Shown: positions 9,720 to 18,137 of the stretch, in pieces
Layout: each line of letters begins with the position of its first letter
Numbering within the stretch: the first letter of the stretch is position 1
Origin: Vibrio thalassae
GTDB taxonomy: Bacteria > Pseudomonadota > Gammaproteobacteria > Enterobacterales > Vibrionaceae
Reading direction: 5' to 3'
Length of the DNA stretch: 64,000 bases
NCBI RefSeq assembly: GCF_900089835.1
Contig: NZ_OANU01000023.1
Location: 124,001-188,000 of the forward strand
Program-made: the position numbers and the translations under genes
Notes under the pieces: model-generated
Told to the model about the DNA's origin: nothing
The model's database searches: none
Seen by the model: only the letters and a program-made list of their open reading frames with translations

Positions 9720-9722
9720 TGG

Positions 9723-10079
9723 TTAGGCCAAGTTAAAGAATAGTTCGTCGTCGGTCATGTATTTATGCTTACGTCCCAAGTTGCGAACATGCATAAACAT
9801 AAACTCAGGAAACGCTGGCGCTAGCAGATCGTTTGGCTCCCACACTGCTCCACCAACAAACACGTATCGACCTTGCTTGTCTTCATGGTGGTGAGGGTTA
9901 TTCAGCTCAGTAGAGAGCTCCGCGCGCACGCCATCAATCACACACACGACTTGCCCACGAGCAACGCCAATTACTCGATTGACCAAATTGGCTTTCATTC
10001 CACATTTCCAAGCTTGACGAGTTGCCCACTCAAAGCCCTGTTTGCGAGCACCTTTTTGCACGTTAACGATTAAGTTCAT
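9723..10079 (-). CDS. Hypothetical protein upstream of GlpM-like gene
   Basis: A 118-residue soluble protein that I do not recognise. I place the start at the ATG at 10079 (MNLIVNVQKGARKQGFEW). The 28 codons upstream in frame look unlike a protein N-terminus. The sequence is basic at the N-terminus, with a predicted alpha/beta pattern (VVCVIDGVRAELS, YVFVGGAVWEP) and several histidines (NNPHHHED). There is no signal peptide or membrane segment. It is tightly linked to the GlpM-like gene. Confidence 0.65.
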   Translation of the reverse strand: MNLIVNVQKGARKQGFEWATRQAWKCGMKANLVNRVIGVARGQVVCVIDGVRAELSTELNNPHHHEDKQGRYVFVGGAVWEPNDLLAPAFPEFMFMHVRNLGRKHKYMTDDELFFNLA

Positions 10080-10251
10080 TGCTTGCGATCCATGATGGTC
10101 TGTTTTAACAAGCATCAGGTTAGAATGGATGGTAATGACTAGCGAGCAATAGGTAGAGGTCAATTCTCATTCGATGATAAAACATACCTACTATTGGAGC
10201 GTTAACAAGCACCCTGCACGTGTTTAAACTGTAGAGTGATCAGTTTTTGGA

Positions 10252-11271
10252 TTAGGTTAGTGCCTCATTGGTAATTTTGTCAGATTGACGAGCCACAATC
10301 TCCGCTTGGAACCAATTTTGAATCATAAAGCCTTTGTTCTCCAAACGATTAAGCATCAATTTAGCCATTTCTTCTCCCACACTATGCGTGTCATAATACA
10401 ACGTTGTGATAGAAGGTTTACCGTAGCGACTGTGCTCGTAGTCACCATAACCCGCAATCGCAATATCGACACCTGGTTGATAACCAAGTTCTTCACAAGC
10501 CGCTATCGTACCTAACGCCATAGTATCATCAGCACACAAGATCGACGTTGGGCGCTTAGCTAATGATAATACCTCTTTGGCCATCTTGATCGCATCTTCT
10601 TCGTTAAGCTCACCGTTGAGTAATAAACGGTCATCTATACATAGTCCCGCTTCTTCCATGGCCTTTATATAGCCTCTCTTGCGAGCTTGTGAGAGCGTCA
10701 GTTCAATAGGTGCGTCTAAGAAAGCAATGCGAGTATGTCCATGCTCAAGCTGACGTTTAGTCATCTGATAAAAGGCATGTTCATTGTCAACGTCAACAAA
10801 GCAATCTTCTTCAAAGCCGATATCATAACCATGGCAAATATAAGGAAATTGCTTCTGTTTTAGCATGGCAATACGTTCATCATTATTGCGTGTGCGAACA
10901 ATAAAAAGCCCATCAATCAGACCACTATCAATGAAATCCGAATAGACCTTATTCTCATCTTGGCAATCAGTAATGGTTGTTACGATCAATTGGTAACCAT
11001 GATGAGCAAGAAATGTTGATGCGCCTGCAAGTACTTTTGAGAAGCCAGGGGAAACAAACATTCTCGAGTTGGCAGGTAAGATAATACCGACGTTTTTGGA
11101 TTTACCCGACGCCAAACGCTTAGCCGTTGGGTTAGGTTTATAGTCCAACGCTTTTGCTGCCGCCAACACCTTTTGCCGAGTTGCTGGGTTGACATCATTG
11201 TATCCGTTTAACGCTCGCGAAACCGTAGATTTAGAGAGCCCTAAATGTTCTGCTAGTTTTTTTATCGACAT
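10252..11271 (-). CDS. LacI-family transcriptional regulator of the glycoside locus
   Basis: DNA-binding repressor of 339 residues. The N-terminal LacI helix-turn-helix and hinge are clear (MSIKKLAEHLGLSKSTVSRALNG, then NPTAKRLASG). A periplasmic-binding-protein-like sugar-sensing core follows (VGIILPANSRMF, DGLFIVRTRN, SILCADDTMALG, DIAIAGYGD). I chose the ATG at 11271; six upstream codons are not typical. It is the last gene of the minus-strand phosphorylase/ABC operon. It most likely binds the two palindromes at 17886 and 18017, so it would control its own operon and the divergent GT4/PMM pair. The effector is unknown. Confidence 0.9.
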   Translation of the reverse strand: MSIKKLAEHLGLSKSTVSRALNGYNDVNPATRQKVLAAAKALDYKPNPTAKRLASGKSKNVGIILPANSRMFVSPGFSKVLAGASTFLAHHGYQLIVTTITDCQDENKVYSDFIDSGLIDGLFIVRTRNNDERIAMLKQKQFPYICHGYDIGFEEDCFVDVDNEHAFYQMTKRQLEHGHTRIAFLDAPIELTLSQARKRGYIKAMEEAGLCIDDRLLLNGELNEEDAIKMAKEVLSLAKRPTSILCADDTMALGTIAACEELGYQPGVDIAIAGYGDYEHSRYGKPSITTLYYDTHSVGEEMAKLMLNRLENKGFMIQNWFQAEIVARQSDKITNEALT

Positions 11272-11278
11272 AATACTC

Positions 11279-11671
11279 TTAGCTCTCACTAACTAATAAC
11301 TCACTGCGACGGATGGAGGCAACGGGTTGTGGAGTCAACACGGTTTCCTTAAGTTGTGAATCGTACTTTTGCCAACCTTTTTGATTGGACATGACCTCAT
11401 TATTTAGATTATTTTCACAAAAGTTCAACCAGTTAGCTGAACGGTGCGCACCATGTTCCAAGTAATCTTTGCGTCAATAGCAACCTTCTAACATAAACCT
11501 CAATAATGCAAGTGCGATTGGTGTTTTCGAAATAAATGTACCTGTAAGTGGATACGACTTTTCAATCAGTGCTTCAATACCAAATGGATGCTGTTTGGCA
11601 CAGCCAGTAAATAACAGCACTCGTTCAATATCACCAAGGCCTTTCAGGCAGCAAAGACAATGAGCATCCAT
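11279..11671 (-). pseudogene. Small ORF interrupted by one in-frame TGA, between ABC ATPase and LacI genes
   Basis: Starting at ATG 11671 (MDAHCLCCLKGLGD), a single reading frame runs to 11279 and is broken only by TGA at 11476-11474. Before it the frame encodes a Cys-rich segment ending RFMLEGCY; after it the frame continues as RKDYLEHGAHRSANWLNF and onward to SELLVSES. Both halves look like coding sequence and the frame never shifts, so this is probably a recently inactivated gene of about 130 codons. It ends 7 bp before the LacI start, as an operon member would. I do not recognise the family. A hairpin covers its ribosome site. Confidence 0.5.
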
Positions 11672-11677
11672 AAAAGT

Positions 11678-11701
11678 CCCCTTCATAAGTCCATGAAGGG
11701 G
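11678..11701 (-). promoter_or_regulatory. Hairpin covering the ribosome site of the small ORF
   Basis: Perfect 9-bp inverted repeat CCCCTTCAT/ATGAAGGGG with a 6-nt loop, just after the ABC ATPase stop. On the minus-strand RNA the 3' arm contains the AAGGGG that would be the Shine-Dalgarno of the ATG at 11671. It could lower translation of the downstream gene, stabilise upstream mRNA, or act as a weak terminator (only ACTTTT follows). Confidence 0.45.
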
Positions 11702-11709
11702 ATGAGCAA

Positions 11710-12807
11710 TTAGAGACGTTGCTCTGTTTTCACGTCAAACAGCAGGACGCGAGATAAATCGACGAGTAAGTCCATTTTTTGACCCCGCGTCACTTCTGAA
11801 CGAAGGTCGAGGCGTGCTTTCACATTCTCTTCTCCCAACTTAAACAACACTTCTTTATCAAACCCCATCGGTTCAACTAGGTCGATGTTGATGTTATCGA
11901 AGTTAAAGGTTGTTTCACTCTCCCCAAAGAACTCCTTGTCATTGAAAAAGTCTGGACGAATGCCCACTTTTACGGCAAGTCCTTCCGCCGATACAGCCTC
12001 ATCAAAATGAACTCCGGTCAGCAGCTTTCTAGGCAGTTGATATCCCCCTAGTTCCAGGTAATCGTTGTAGAGCGTACCGTCCATGATGTTCATTGATGGT
12101 GAGCCAATAAAGGTCGCCACGAAAATGTTGACAGGATTGAGAAAGATCTCCATCGGAGAGCCGACTTGCTCGATAATACCGTCACGCAGCACTACCACTT
12201 TATCCGCTAGCGTCATTGCCTCGACTTGGTCGTGAGTGACATAAACGCTGGTGCGGCCAAATCGGTTATGGATTTGCGCGATTTCAGTTCGCATATGGTT
12301 GCGTAGCTTGGCATCTAAATTCGACAAAGGTTCATCAAATAAAAAGCAATCTGCATCTCTTACGATGGCGCGACCCATGGCTACACGTTGGCGCTGGCCG
12401 CCAGAGAGGTCAGAAGGCTTCCTATTGAGGTAGTCTTCCAGCTTGAGCATTTTGGCAACGTCATCCAGACGACGCTGGATTTCTGACTCTTCCATCTTCA
12501 AACGGCGCAGAGCAAACACAATATTCTCTTCAACCGTTTTGTGTGGATACAACGCGTAGTTTTGGAACACCATCGCAATATTTCGATGTTGTGGCTCAAC
12601 ATCGTTGACGACTCTGTCTCCGATAGAAATTTCTCCTGATGTTGCCTGTTCCAAACCCGCGATCATGCGCAACGTGGTCGATTTACCACAACCAGAAGGA
12701 CCCACTAATACAACAAACTCGCCGTCCTCGATATCAAGACTGATGTTTTTTACAACTTTGGTATCACCGTAGTTTTTAACAATATTTTTTAATGAAATAG
12801 AAGCCAT
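11710..12807 (-). CDS. Sugar ABC transporter ATPase (MalK/UgpC/MsmK type)
   Basis: Cytoplasmic ATPase energising the importer encoded by the next genes. At 365 residues it has the canonical Walker [10 protein letters not shown] near residue 37, Q-loop [10 protein letters not shown], signature [14 protein letters not shown], Walker [17 protein letters not shown] and switch His in [16 protein letters not shown]-terminal OB-like (TOBE) regulatory domain of about 120 residues marks the carbohydrate-importer subfamily. It is preceded closely by two permease genes. Confidence 0.93.
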   Translation of the reverse strand: MASISLKNIVKNYGDTKVVKNISLDIEDGEFVVLVGPSGCGKSTTLRMIAGLEQATSGEISIGDRVVNDVEPQHRNIAMVFQNYALYPHKTVEENIVFALRRLKMEESEIQRRLDDVAKMLKLEDYLNRKPSDLSGGQRQRVAMGRAIVRDADCFLFDEPLSNLDAKLRNHMRTEIAQIHNRFGRTSVYVTHDQVEAMTLADKVVVLRDGIIEQVGSPMEIFLNPVNIFVATFIGSPSMNIMDGTLYNDYLELGGYQLPRKLLTGVHFDEAVSAEGLAVKVGIRPDFFNDKEFFGESETTFNFDNINIDLVEPMGFDKEVLFKLGEENVKARLDLRSEVTRGQKMDLLVDLSRVLLFDVKTEQRL

Positions 12808-12812
12808 AATAT

Positions 12813-13781
12813 TTAACCTTTTACACCGCCATCAGTTTTGCCGCCATCCATATGTCGCATTGCAAATAAGAAACACACAATAATTGGAGCCAATGTCAGC
12901 ATAGACGCTGCCATAATTCGGTCCCAAATCGCATTTTTTGACACAAACAACTCTTGTAATGCGAGTGGCAATGTATAGAACTCTTTAAATTGTTTAAGAA
13001 AGACTGAAGCAAATAAATATTCGTTCCAGCCAATGATAAAGCAGTACATAAATACCGTTGCGAGCATGGGAATCGACAGAGGAAGCACAACTTTGATAAT
13101 CGCTTCCTTACGAGAGTAACCATCCATCATCGCCGCTTCCTCTAACGCAAAAGGAATAGTCCGGAAGTAGTTACCGAGCATATAGAGCGCTACTGGTAAT
13201 GTTTGCACAATATAAATAGCAAATAGGCAAAATACGCTGCCCCACATAGAGGATGCCAACCCTACATTGACTGCCATTTGATACAGTGGAACCATTAACA
13301 ACACACCACCAACCATGTAGACAAAAAGCACCGACCGCTGGACAACGACTTGTCCGGAGAATCTTAAGCGTGAGATCGAATAGGCCCCCATTACAGCAAA
13401 AATAAGTGACACCAGTGCAGCGCCAGCCGATACAGCAAAGCTGTTGAGCATGAATCGACCGAATGGAAACACGTCCGAATTGTCAGTATATTTCGCCAAA
13501 ATGGCGTCTTTTTTCCCCTGAGATAATTTAGGGTTCTCAAGAATTTTCTTTATAGCTGGAGGGATTTCTACTGTCTGTCGCTCCGTCAATCCCAATAATT
13601 CTTTATAAGCATCGAGATTAACTACTTGAGGTATAAGCGATGGATTACCCCAGTCAAACTGATGCTTTAACGATGTTGAGAGTATTTGTGCAAAAGGCAG
13701 CAAACAGAAGCTAACGATGGAAAAAATTGCTAACGCGAATCCAATCCGTCCTTTAATCGTTTGTTTTCCTAACATAGTCAT
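12813..13781 (-). CDS. Sugar ABC transporter permease (MalG type)
   Basis: Inner-membrane subunit with about six helices and the EAA loop that contacts the ATPase ([25 protein letters not shown] near residue 220). At 322 residues it is about 40 longer than typical MalG-type permeases. The excess lies after the first helix as a charged stretch around residues 60-105 ([20 protein letters not shown]), predicted to be periplasmic. The start directly follows the stop of the partner permease, implying coupled translation. Confidence 0.92.
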   Translation of the reverse strand: MTMLGKQTIKGRIGFALAIFSIVSFCLLPFAQILSTSLKHQFDWGNPSLIPQVVNLDAYKELLGLTERQTVEIPPAIKKILENPKLSQGKKDAILAKYTDNSDVFPFGRFMLNSFAVSAGAALVSLIFAVMGAYSISRLRFSGQVVVQRSVLFVYMVGGVLLMVPLYQMAVNVGLASSMWGSVFCLFAIYIVQTLPVALYMLGNYFRTIPFALEEAAMMDGYSRKEAIIKVVLPLSIPMLATVFMYCFIIGWNEYLFASVFLKQFKEFYTLPLALQELFVSKNAIWDRIMAASMLTLAPIIVCFLFAMRHMDGGKTDGGVKG

Positions 13782-14645
13782 CTACCATTTGAGAATTTTT
13801 TTAACATAGAACCAAATCAACACACACAAAACGCTGAATTGAATTACCGATGTGGCCGCTGCTAGGCCTTGATCAATCACACCTGTGAAAGCTTGGTAGT
13901 ACGTAAATACTGGAAGAGTTTCGACATTGGGTGCCAAAAGAAACACATCCTCAAAGCGATTAAGGTTCCAAATCAAACGCAATATCACAACAGTGGCCAA
14001 GACAAAGTAAATCTCCGGCAATGTCACATGGAAGAAGCGTCCGATTGGACCGTAGCCGTCAATAGCCGCTGCTTCATATTGATCTTTCGGAATAGACGTC
14101 AATTTTGACAAAATGAGTAAGTAAGCAATGGGGAAATGCTTCCAAACATCGAATATGATTACCACCCAAACGGCTGAGCCTGGTTCACCTATTAGGTTGG
14201 TGCGCTGGTCCCACAAGTTGAGTACATCAACCATTAACCAATTGAAGACACCATTCACAGGATCAAAAAGAAATTGCCAACCGAACACAACCGAGATTAC
14301 CGGCGCAAAATACGGCATCAGGATAGCCGCACTGACAAGCCCTCTTCCACGAAAAGGCTCGCGCATTAAAAGAGCAACCGCTAGCCCCAAAAGGGTGGTT
14401 CCAGTAACTGTGCCGAATAGGTAAATGCCCGTCGTGACAATCGAAGAGTAATAATCTGGATTGGTAATTAACTGCAGGTAATTCGTCAAACCGACGAACG
14501 TCTTATCACCGTTTAGCTTAACGTCAAAAAAACTCAGGTAGACGTTGAAAACAATAGGGTAAAGTATCAAAATCCCAATGATACCAATGGTTGGCGCGAC
14601 AAGCCTCCACCCAAACCGAGCTTCCGCTCTTTCTAATGGTGTCAT
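13782..14645 (-). CDS. Sugar ABC transporter permease (MalF type)
   Basis: Inner-membrane partner permease of 287 residues with six predicted helices. The coupling-loop motif is YEAAAIDGYGPIGRFFHVTLPEI near residue 190. The N-terminus is short and cytoplasmic (MTPLERAEARFGWRLV), as in small MalF-like subunits. An AAAGGAC ribosome site precedes the ATG. It lies between the binding-protein and MalG-type permease genes, the standard order of carbohydrate importers. Confidence 0.92.
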   Translation of the reverse strand: MTPLERAEARFGWRLVAPTIGIIGILILYPIVFNVYLSFFDVKLNGDKTFVGLTNYLQLITNPDYYSSIVTTGIYLFGTVTGTTLLGLAVALLMREPFRGRGLVSAAILMPYFAPVISVVFGWQFLFDPVNGVFNWLMVDVLNLWDQRTNLIGEPGSAVWVVIIFDVWKHFPIAYLLILSKLTSIPKDQYEAAAIDGYGPIGRFFHVTLPEIYFVLATVVILRLIWNLNRFEDVFLLAPNVETLPVFTYYQAFTGVIDQGLAAATSVIQFSVLCVLIWFYVKKILKW

Positions 14646-14746
14646 AATAAGTCCTTTTCAATTTGAGCTAGCGCACCAAGCTAACCTAAAAAGCATTTCG
14701 AGTGATGGTGAGCTGCGATGTGACTCGCAACTCAACACTACGCTGG

Positions 14747-16096
14747 TTATTTAGAGATAACCTGTTCCATCTCCTTCTGAGCCCAATCGAGTGATTTCTG
14801 AGTGTCTTGGTCCTCAATCACCGTGCTGTAGATCATGCGTGGGATGATTTGCTTCGAGAATATCTCACCCGATTCTGGGAATGCTTTACCATCCACAATG
14901 GAGAAGTCCTTAATATTCTCAAACCCAGCGATAATTTCTTTGATCGACTCCTTGCCATAGTTGGCAAAAATTCCTTTAGGATCATTCAGGAATTCATCGG
15001 TTTGAGCGATGTCTCTAAGCATTGGAAGCTGTCCGCCCGGAGCCATGTGAGAGTAGGCCACTACCTGCTCTTTCTCGTTCATATATTCGATGAATGCCTG
15101 TGTGGCAGCGACTTCATCTTTGTCACTATTTTTCATTATTGAAAATGCGACCAGAGTCCCGTAGGTAGAAGGCGATTTGCGAGTAATCGTTGTCGCTAAA
15201 CGAGTATTTTGGGCCAAATCTGGATCGAAAGCCGCTCCTTTGAGATCTTTAAAGTTCTCAGTACCCAAAGAGCTAGCCGCGGCCTCTGCTAGTGCAATAT
15301 CGTCCATGATATAAGTCGAGTAGAAGAACATAGCCAATTTACCCTGCAGGTAGTAGTCCCGAGCTCGCCATGTTTGAGGCCCCGGCGGCGTATACTGCGC
15401 TAGCTCTTTATAGAAATCTAATACCTCTTTCTGCGCTTTTGAGTTAAACACTAACTTACCGTCTTTATCAAACTGAGGTGCATCATTCGACAGGGCAAAC
15501 TGAGTGTATACTTGCTCCGCGTAATTGTCGGCTTTAGTACCAATAAGAATCCCATATTGGTTATCTTTGGGCTTGTTGAAGTACTTGGCCGCTTTTTGAA
15601 TGTTCTCCCACGTGGTTGGCGGCTCTAAACCAGCCTCCTCAAACCAATCTGCACGATACCAAATACCCTGAACCCAACCACTGTAAGGTACCGCAACATA
15701 CTTACCGTTATCAGGGTCTTGGACCATCTTTAATGCGCCCTTATAAAAGCGATCTTTACCGATGGCATTCACCGTCGCAGTAGTGGCGTTCTCGTCCACA
15801 ATACCTTGCTCCGCAAAAGCGAGCGATAAGTTAGACCCAACCTCGACCATATTGGGCAATGTGTTTGATGCCGCCGCTGCTGCGATTTGTTTTGGCATAT
15901 CATTTTCATCTACTGCCACTACTTTAACGTCGACACCAGGATTTAGTGCTTCAAACACGTCGACCATCACTTCGATGGTTTGAAGGCGGTCTGATTGCGT
16001 TTGTGTAGTCCAGTATTCTACCGTCGTTGCCTGCGCGAGGCTCGAGAGACCTAATCCGGCTGTCGCCATTCCGATAGTTAGTGTTTTCAGTTTCAT
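14747..16096 (-). CDS. Sugar ABC transporter periplasmic binding protein
   Basis: Extracellular solute-binding protein family 1, about 449 residues, delivering the carbohydrate ligand to the importer. The signal peptide is clear: positively charged start, hydrophobic core (IGMATAGLGLSSLA), cleavage near AQA-TTV. The mature part starts with TVEYWTTQTQSDRLQTIEVM, the usual first strand and helix. I prefer ATG 16096 over 16102 because the AAGGGAT ribosome site is correctly spaced only for the former. The ligand is unknown; the phosphorylase next door suggests a glucosyl-glycerate-like or glucoside solute. Confidence 0.92.
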   Translation of the reverse strand: MKLKTLTIGMATAGLGLSSLAQATTVEYWTTQTQSDRLQTIEVMVDVFEALNPGVDVKVVAVDENDMPKQIAAAAASNTLPNMVEVGSNLSLAFAEQGIVDENATTATVNAIGKDRFYKGALKMVQDPDNGKYVAVPYSGWVQGIWYRADWFEEAGLEPPTTWENIQKAAKYFNKPKDNQYGILIGTKADNYAEQVYTQFALSNDAPQFDKDGKLVFNSKAQKEVLDFYKELAQYTPPGPQTWRARDYYLQGKLAMFFYSTYIMDDIALAEAAASSLGTENFKDLKGAAFDPDLAQNTRLATTITRKSPSTYGTLVAFSIMKNSDKDEVAATQAFIEYMNEKEQVVAYSHMAPGGQLPMLRDIAQTDEFLNDPKGIFANYGKESIKEIIAGFENIKDFSIVDGKAFPESGEIFSKQIIPRMIYSTVIEDQDTQKSLDWAQKEMEQVISK

Positions 16097-16157
16097 CGTC
16101 ATATCCCTTACGATTGATGTTTCGTTGTATATACAAGTAACGATTAAGTCACTCTCT

Positions 16158-17855
16158 TTACTTTTTCAACCACATCACCTGATATGGCTTAACGGTAACA
16201 ACGCCACTGACACTGTTACCCAAAATCAAATCGTGAGTTACCCCGCTGAGTACTGCTTCGACATCTAACTCCACTACATGATTTGAAATATTGATCACCA
16301 CCAATACGTCTTCATTCCGAAAAAAGGTGATGAGGTGTTTACTTAGTGCTATCACTCGCTGGCTAGCGCCAGGCGCAAAAGAACTATTTTTCCTACGTAT
16401 ACTCAGTATATGTTTGAAACGTACGAATACTTTAGCGCGATGAGAGTTGGGATTGTTTAGCTCCGAAACAAGCTTCTCTAGGGCTAATTTTTCACGATTG
16501 ATTGCGCGGTTATGTCCTTGATTCTCTAGTCCTTTGATATCATTCCTAGAGCCCAACAAGCTATGTATATACACTCCAGGCACTCCTGCCATGGAAATAA
16601 GTAACGCTTGAGCGGCAATAAATCGATCTATATTAACGTCATCGTCCAAATCTGGGTCGCGAAGAGCATCGAAATAGTTAATATTCAGTTCGTAAGGGCT
16701 TTGAGTACCATCACCATTGTCTTTGAAAGATACTCGTCCACCATTTCTCTGGACCACAGACAGTAACTGATTGATTTGCTCTTGACTGAGAATGCCCTCA
16801 ACGGGACGGACACCAATTCCGTCATGGGAAGCAAGGAAGTTAAAAAAAGTGGTCCGTTGTGTGCAAGATTCCAAGCCCGACATCCACTTCACGAATTCCT
16901 CGTTGTTACCTGTTTGTAGGGTATGAAGCGTTAAAGGCGGCAGAGGAAATTGATAGACCAAATGCGCTTCGTTGTAGCCATTGCCGAAATAACTGATGTT
17001 ATCGCCATGTGGCACGTTGGTTTCAGTGATCAATTTAACGTGAGGCGCTACTGCGTTCATTAATGCTCGCAGCGCTTGGACAATGGCATGAGTTTGGGGC
17101 TGATGAATACAAGGAGTGTCCAGCTCTTTCCAGATAAAGCCAATCGCATCAAGACGTATATATGAGGCGCCTTGCTGCACGTAAAACAGCAGCAACTCGG
17201 CTATCTGCTGAAACACTGCAGGGCAACGGAAATTAAGGTCAATTTGATCATCGCTGAACGTCGTCCAGATATGCTTTTTACCGTATGCAGTATCAAACAT
17301 CGTCAAAAGTGGTAACGCTCTAGGGCGTGTCACCGAGCTATAGTCACGATATGGGTTAGCTTCGGTGAAAAACTCTCGATACTGTGCTTCGCCTTTTAAA
17401 TAGCCTTGAAACCAATCACTGGATTTTGAAATATGATTGATCACCCCATCGAACATTAGGTCATAATTATTCGACAGCGATTGAACATCCTGCCAATCAC
17501 CCAATTCTGGGTTGATTTTCCTGTAATCAACAACAGAAAATCCGTCGTCTGATGTATAGGGATAAAACGGAAGAATATGCACAGCAGATAGCACGTCCGC
17601 CGCATTGTCGTTCAAAAACTCTCTCAGGGTCTGCAGAGGCGACTCTCCTTGTCTTTTTATCGAATCACCATACGTAATCAGTATGACGTCGCTTTGATCT
17701 ACCCATTGTTTTTTGCCCACATACTCAGGCTGATTCGCAATAACATTGAGAAGGCTGGGAATGAGTTCATTAAGTTCAGTGGGTGAATACACACCTGCCA
17801 AGATTTGTTGTAGGTCTTTTTTAACTTGAGAGTTAGCCGTTTGTTCCTGAGCCAT
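16158..17855 (-). CDS. GH13_18 phosphorylase, probable glucosylglycerate (or sucrose-type) phosphorylase
   Basis: Enzyme of the sucrose-phosphorylase group that cleaves an alpha-glucoside with phosphate to give glucose 1-phosphate. The GH13 catalytic set is intact: nucleophile Asp in YIRLDAIGF near residue 235, acid/base Glu in KLITETNVPH near 277, and the transition-state Asp in ASHDGIGVRP. The ABC importer and LacI regulator beside it recall E. coli ycjM with ycjNOP, where YcjM is reported as a glucosylglycerate phosphorylase. Hence that activity is favoured over true sucrose phosphorylase, but subfamily specificity loops need alignment. First gene of its operon; start at ATG 17855 after GGAAAT. 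Confidence 0.82.
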   Translation of the reverse strand: MAQEQTANSQVKKDLQQILAGVYSPTELNELIPSLLNVIANQPEYVGKKQWVDQSDVILITYGDSIKRQGESPLQTLREFLNDNAADVLSAVHILPFYPYTSDDGFSVVDYRKINPELGDWQDVQSLSNNYDLMFDGVINHISKSSDWFQGYLKGEAQYREFFTEANPYRDYSSVTRPRALPLLTMFDTAYGKKHIWTTFSDDQIDLNFRCPAVFQQIAELLLFYVQQGASYIRLDAIGFIWKELDTPCIHQPQTHAIVQALRALMNAVAPHVKLITETNVPHGDNISYFGNGYNEAHLVYQFPLPPLTLHTLQTGNNEEFVKWMSGLESCTQRTTFFNFLASHDGIGVRPVEGILSQEQINQLLSVVQRNGGRVSFKDNGDGTQSPYELNINYFDALRDPDLDDDVNIDRFIAAQALLISMAGVPGVYIHSLLGSRNDIKGLENQGHNRAINREKLALEKLVSELNNPNSHRAKVFVRFKHILSIRRKNSSFAPGASQRVIALSKHLITFFRNEDVLVVINISNHVVELDVEAVLSGVTHDLILGNSVSGVVTVKPYQVMWLKK

Positions 17856-17885
17856 ATTTATTTCCATTCTAACAAAACAAGCCAC

Positions 17886-17899
17886 CAAAACCGGTTTTG
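17886..17899. promoter_or_regulatory. Palindromic LacI-type operator, copy 1
   Basis: Perfect 14-bp palindrome CAAAACCGGTTTTG with the central CCGG/CG step typical of LacI-family operators. It lies 31 bp upstream of the phosphorylase start. An identical copy lies 131 bp away. It is probably bound by the LacI regulator encoded at the end of the same operon. Confidence 0.75.
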
Positions 17900-18016
17900 A
17901 TACTTTTCCAAAAAATAGTGGCTTTGAAATTCACCACTTGATAATTGCGACTTCCATTTAGTTTAGACAGGCTTTTTTGATTATTTATTGAGCCAAGTCT
18001 CATTTTTCCAGCCAAC

Positions 18017-18030
18017 CAAAACCGGTTTTG
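18017..18030. promoter_or_regulatory. Palindromic LacI-type operator, copy 2
   Basis: Second exact copy of CAAAACCGGTTTTG, 108 bp upstream of the GT4 start. With copy 1 it brackets the divergent promoter region. The centre-to-centre distance of 131 bp would permit DNA looping by a tetrameric or bridging repressor; looping is inference. Confidence 0.75.
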
Positions 18031-18137
18031 AATTATCGTGAATTTGATCACTAATTTGTAAAACTATCATTAAATCCATTTACATAATCCTCTAAATTAC
18101 GCCCAACAAGGTTCAGAAAACAAAAGGAAACTGAATT

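Noticed and set aside
11474-11476. TGA as a selenocysteine codon
   Set aside because: No SECIS-like hairpin directly follows and the context does not match a known selenoprotein; a nonsense mutation is simpler.
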